Below, piece after piece: positions 60,924-64,000 of a stretch of DNA of 64,000 bases; the first letter of the stretch is position 1, and each line of letters begins with the position of its first letter. The position numbers and the translations under genes were made by a program. Source of the DNA: Haladaptatus caseinilyticus (GTDB taxonomy: Archaea > Halobacteriota > Halobacteria > Halobacteriales > Haladaptataceae); contig NZ_CP111040.1 of assembly GCF_026248685.1 (NCBI RefSeq), positions 543,000-606,999 on the forward strand, in the 5' to 3' direction. The notes beneath the pieces are model-generated. The model had not been told where the DNA came from. It did no database searches and was given only the letters and a program-made list of their open reading frames with translations.

Positions 60924-62045
60924 ATGAGCAATACTAAGTTCGACCCGTCGGAGGTCGCACGGCGAGTGTATGATGATGAGGCGGAGGATATCTTCGTTCT
61001 CGACGTTCGAAACGAGGATGATTACGAAGAGTGGCAAATAGAAGAAAGCTACAATCTCCCGATTTACGACCAACTGCTGAGCAAGAACTTCATCGGTCTC
61101 CGCGCGTCGCTGGACGACATCCCCGAAGATGAAGAGGTTGCCGTCGTCTGTGTCGGCGGAGTCACGTCCGCACGGGCCGCAGACTACCTCCGTGACAAGG
61201 GTTATGATGCGAAATCTATCGAAAATGGCATGAATGGCTGGGGACGCGCTCACCGCGAACATGACATTAACGGGGAAAATGTAGTACAGATTGTCCGACC
61301 TGGAACCGGATGTGTCTCATATCTCGTCTTCGACGACGAGGAAGCAATCGTCGTGGACCCGAGCCAGTACATAGATGTCTACCTCGATGCAGCCAAGAAG
61401 CGTGACTTGGATATCGTCGGTGTCGCCGACACTCACACCCACGCGGACCATATCTCTGGTGCGCGCCGGTTGGCCGGCGAACTCGACGTTCCATACTACC
61501 TCCACGGAGACGATACCGCCGATCTCGACCGCGTCACAGAAATCGAGGACGGCGAGACGATCGCGGTTGGATCCCGAAAGCTCGAGGTGTACCATACTGC
61601 AGGCCACACTCCCGGTAGCGTTTCGTTCGTGTTCGGCGATACCCTTCTCAGCGGGGACACACTGTTCCTCCGGAGTGTCGGTCGTCCGGACCTCGAAGAT
61701 GGGTCGGAAGATGCGATCCGAGAAGCAGCGAGCGAACTGTTCGACAGTCTCGACCAACTAGTCAACCTCGACGATAAAACGATCGTCCTTCCAGGACATT
61801 TCAACGACGAACAAGTTCGCCCACTTGCAACCAACCTTGAGACGCTCCGAACGGAGGCGAATAACGAACTCCTGAGCTACGTCGAAGATGGTGACGAGGA
61901 GGAGTTCGTCGAAACGATTGTCGAGAGCCTTTCGGACGAGCCCGCGAACTACAATCAGATAAAACAAATAAACTGGGGGAAAGAACAAGCAAGTGGGGAC
62001 GCCGAATCGCTTGAACTCGGTCCCAACAACTGCGCCGCGAACTAA
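60924..62045 (+). CDS. Rhodanese - metallo-beta-lactamase fusion (persulfide dioxygenase-like)
   Basis: 373 residues from the ATG at 60924; the frame is open from a GTG 57 bp upstream. N-terminal rhodanese (about 10-105) has EDIFVLDVRNEDDYEEWQIE and active Cys in VAVVCVGGVTSARAADYLRD. The MBL domain carries THTHADHISGARRLAGELD (HxHxDH), YHTAGHTPGSVSFVFGDTLL, LSGDTLFLRSVGRPD and VLPGHFNDEQVRPLATNLET. Fits the ETHE1/CstB-like group that handles persulfides or thiosulfate. Domain order is reversed relative to many CstB proteins. Confidence 0.9.
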   Translation: MSNTKFDPSEVARRVYDDEAEDIFVLDVRNEDDYEEWQIEESYNLPIYDQLLSKNFIGLRASLDDIPEDEEVAVVCVGGVTSARAADYLRDKGYDAKSIENGMNGWGRAHREHDINGENVVQIVRPGTGCVSYLVFDDEEAIVVDPSQYIDVYLDAAKKRDLDIVGVADTHTHADHISGARRLAGELDVPYYLHGDDTADLDRVTEIEDGETIAVGSRKLEVYHTAGHTPGSVSFVFGDTLLSGDTLFLRSVGRPDLEDGSEDAIREAASELFDSLDQLVNLDDKTIVLPGHFNDEQVRPLATNLETLRTEANNELLSYVEDGDEEEFVETIVESLSDEPANYNQIKQINWGKEQASGDAESLELGPNNCAAN

Positions 62046-62602
62046 TCACACCTGCGAGACCCTTCGTTGGTGAAATAATTCGTGGCTTGAATCCACCGTC
62101 TTGTTGATAGACACATACAATTTCTATTATTGAGTTGGATGAAAACGAGGCCAACCCCCAGTGGTCGCCGAGTTCAGTAGGTGAATAATACAAAACACGT
62201 GATGGTGATTTTACCAACAGCAGCCAGTCAAATCAGTCAGTAACACTGATCAGCAACACTGACCAGATATAATATTCGGTGGTACTGATGGTAAGTAGGG
62301 TAAGACAGTAAAAGGCGATATCGTTTACCAGGGGAGAGCACAATCAATCAGTAATACTGGACAGCAATACTGGCCAAGACGACTGTCCAATAGCATGAAG
62401 CTGGTGACCCCACATATCGAAAGCAGGTAAATGGGAAAAAGGACGGAGATAAAGTAACACCTCAGAGTAAGACCATGCGAAGCACGAGTTAGAAATACCT
62501 GGCCCTATTGAAACCCTTGCTAACAAACATGAACGGTGAGCAGCTGGAGAGACAAGGGATGGTCTCCCGGAGTCACGATTCCTTCGATTCGTTGATCGGG
62601 CG
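62046..62602. repeat. Intergenic with a degenerate 36-bp direct repeat
   Basis: Two copies of a degenerate unit lie at about 62229-62265 (CAGTAACACTGATCAGCAAC then ACTGACCAG) and 62343-62377 (CAGTAATACTGGACAGCAAT then ACTGGCCAA). Each holds an internal doublet of AGYAAYACTG. No gene recognised; the right part precedes an IS5-type remnant. Could be remains of an IS end or a regulatory repeat. Confidence 0.4.
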
Positions 62603-63034
62603 ATGGTGTTGGCTCGTCGTGCTGTTACACGGGTTCGACTCGAGATCCACGTAACGACGACACGAAAATACGATACGAAGATTGCACCATTGGTAGTGAA
62701 ACGGAACGCAAAGGCCATCACAGTCTTAACCGGTGATAAGGGATACGACGACCAGAAGCTCCGACCGTTTGCCTACGAATACGATATTCGACAACTTATC
62801 AAACACCGCGAATTTACCACACTCCATAAAGCGTGGAATGCACGGCTGGACAGCGACCGCTACCATCGTAGAAACATGAACGAGACAGTCAACGGCGCAA
62901 TCAAACAGAAATTCGATGCCTTCGTGCGGTCACGCCAGTGGTGAAAGCAGTTCCGCGAAGTCGCCATCAAGTGCGTCATTCGCAAATTGGAACAAGCCCT
63001 CGCTATTTCACGTGAAGAGAGGATATGTCTCTAA
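62603..63034 (+). pseudogene. IS5/ISH-type DDE transposase remnant
   Basis: Reads ITVLTGDKGYDDQKLRPFAY, then EYDIRQLIKHREFTTLHKAW, NARLDSDRYHRRNMNETVNG and FDAFVRSRQW, where a TGA replaces the second Trp, and continues KQFREVAIKCVIRKLEQALA to TAA. This is the C-terminal half with the DKGYDD Asp and the Glu of RNMNETVNG. The 5' half is missing or out of frame. Confidence 0.75.
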
Positions 63035-63153
63035 TGCTGAAAGAAATGGACTGCTAAATATTGAGAGAGGATACCGCAAACAGATAGTGTCCGTTTACAT
63101 CAACAATATGAAATTGTGGCATTCTAATGTATGAACGAAGTGATTCAGTATTC

Positions 63154-63360
63154 TCACTCGTCGTCGAATGTCGCACCAAACACCAACCCCAACGCAATTC
63201 CCAATCCCATTCCCATCGCACTCCCCAATGCGATTCCGAGTCCGATGTGATCGAGTACGACACCGATTACCGTTCCGAGACTAGTTCCGAGAGTCATCCC
63301 CATTACCATCCAGATTACCAGCGACACATCACCGAGCTTCGAAGAAACCTCGCTGAACAT
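63154..63360 (-). CDS. Small Gly-rich membrane protein
   Basis: 68 residues. Two hydrophobic Gly/Leu/Met-rich segments (VSLVIWMVMGMTLGTSLGTV, ALGSAMGMGLGIALGLVFGA) and an acidic end TFDDE. The plus-strand frame over the same bases is His/Ser/Arg-rich and is a shadow. Similar glycine-zipper proteins are common in haloarchaea; function unknown. Confidence 0.65.
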   Translation of the reverse strand: MFSEVSSKLGDVSLVIWMVMGMTLGTSLGTVIGVVLDHIGLGIALGSAMGMGLGIALGLVFGATFDDE

Positions 63361-63530
63361 TATTGATGGGTTGTGTCAGTGCCTAAAATCTTTTTCCTCC
63401 GTGAACAACAAAGGATGAGCGAGTGATATGAGGGGGGACGTACCCTCTATTCAGCAGGTAGCCGGGGGTTTACTCGGATTCTAATAGAGATAGTATACTG
63501 AAAATAGAGGGCTGACTTTCTCAGGGGTCA

Positions 63531-63857
63531 TTAACTTAGAACATATAGTGACAGCACCTGAGCGACCACCCATATAACGACCCCTCCGGTGAAAAATACG
63601 AACGCATAGACGAAGGCCTGTGACCGTGATGCCTCTTCTATCCGCTTTCCCCCACCAAAGTAGTATACAAAGCAACCAATGCTCAGGGTGAGCGACACCA
63701 GTCCATAGAACGACGGTTGAAATCGTAATACGACGGTGAACTCGATGAATAGAATTGTACCGAGAACGAGAAAACATGACTTCATCAGGCGTGCTTGGTT
63801 CATGACTGTAAGAATCACCGGGGGCAAGAATAGCGATACCGATACTTCTCCACACAA
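63531..63857 (-). CDS. Hypothetical three-helix membrane protein
   Basis: 108 residues, or 90 from MNQARLMKSC (63803). Membrane segments: CFLVLGTILFIEFTVVL, FYGLVSLTLSIGCFVYYFGG and AFVYAFVFFTGGVVIWVVAQ. Family not recognised. Confidence 0.6.
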   Translation of the reverse strand: MCGEVSVSLFLPPVILTVMNQARLMKSCFLVLGTILFIEFTVVLRFQPSFYGLVSLTLSIGCFVYYFGGGKRIEEASRSQAFVYAFVFFTGGVVIWVVAQVLSLYVLS

Positions 63858-64000
63858 CTACGTACTGGCCTGACCGACTCGCGCCCTGTAATTAGCAGGA
63901 TGTCTGAAGCCTGTCATCGATGGAGGAGTTCAACAAGGCTGAATGCCTCAATAATTCACCGCGTAGGAAGCGTACCGACTGAGCTCAATTCTAGATTAGT

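Noticed and set aside
62221..62377. Possible CRISPR array
   Set aside because: Only two imperfect units, unequal internal spacing, no cas genes.

Overview
The window is haloarchaeal (class Halobacteria) DNA. Its proteins are acidic, and the families are characteristic of that class: HalOD1 output domains, a bacterio-opsin-activator remnant, DUF5788, amphi-Trp, DUF7344-like winged helices, SWIM zinc-finger ORFs and IS1341/PATE elements. Promoters look leaderless. I cannot assign a genus. No rRNA, tRNA or ribosomal-protein gene was seen, and the density of insertion-sequence remnants, toxin-antitoxin genes and broken genes suggests a plasmid, megaplasmid or island-rich part of a chromosome.

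Layout. 0-3.5 kb: a Zn/Mn ABC transporter operon (lipoprotein, ATPase, permease) followed by a DtxR-family regulator, with a 14-bp operator-like palindrome at the promoter. 3.5-10.6 kb: a scrapyard of transposase and integrase fragments, two SWIM remnants, one TumE-like and two PIN toxin-antitoxin loci, a signal peptidase and an archaeal ATPase. 10.8-17.4 kb: a two-HalOD1 signalling protein, MscS channel, YihY membrane protein, amphi-Trp protein, DHH phosphoesterase and a PiT phosphate transporter. 17.5-19.0 kb: a TnpB-only IS1341-type element inserted in a SWIM gene; a 134-bp deletion derivative of it (PATE) lies on the other side of pit. 19-24.5 kb: winged-helix gene plus a decayed copy, secreted protein, formyltransferase, SWIM remnant. 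24.5-32.5 kb: metabolic genes (PPOX-type flavin/F420 protein, M20 peptidase, aminotransferase overlapping a dipeptide epimerase, an unknown barrel-like protein, LLM monooxygenase, NCS1 permease), probably uptake and breakdown of small amides or amino acids. 33-42.5 kb: sensory fragments, an FNT channel fused to two Usp domains, a GH5-like hydrolase, a beta-helix protein, DUF5788/winged-helix pair, esterase and a degenerate DNA methyltransferase.

42.7-57.3 kb is the most interesting stretch. The right part (49.2-57.3 kb) carries LegB/PseB-like dehydratase, LegC-like aminotransferase, NeuB/LegI synthase, NeuC/LegG epimerase, NeuD/LegH-like acyltransferase, a PtmA-like SDR and a Gfo/Idh oxidoreductase: nearly a whole legionaminic-type nonulosonic acid pathway, without a CMP-transferase in view. 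The left part (42.7-49.1 kb) groups an MFS exporter, cupin, IlvE, a 649-residue protein of unknown family with caspase/gingipain-like features and a Zn ribbon, and an amidase: an unassigned, possibly biosynthetic, cluster.

57.3-64 kb: degraded DNA, a 2-oxoacid/acetoin dehydrogenase E1 alpha/beta pair with a stand-alone lipoyl carrier, a rhodanese-MBL protein, an IS5-type transposase pseudogene and two small membrane proteins.
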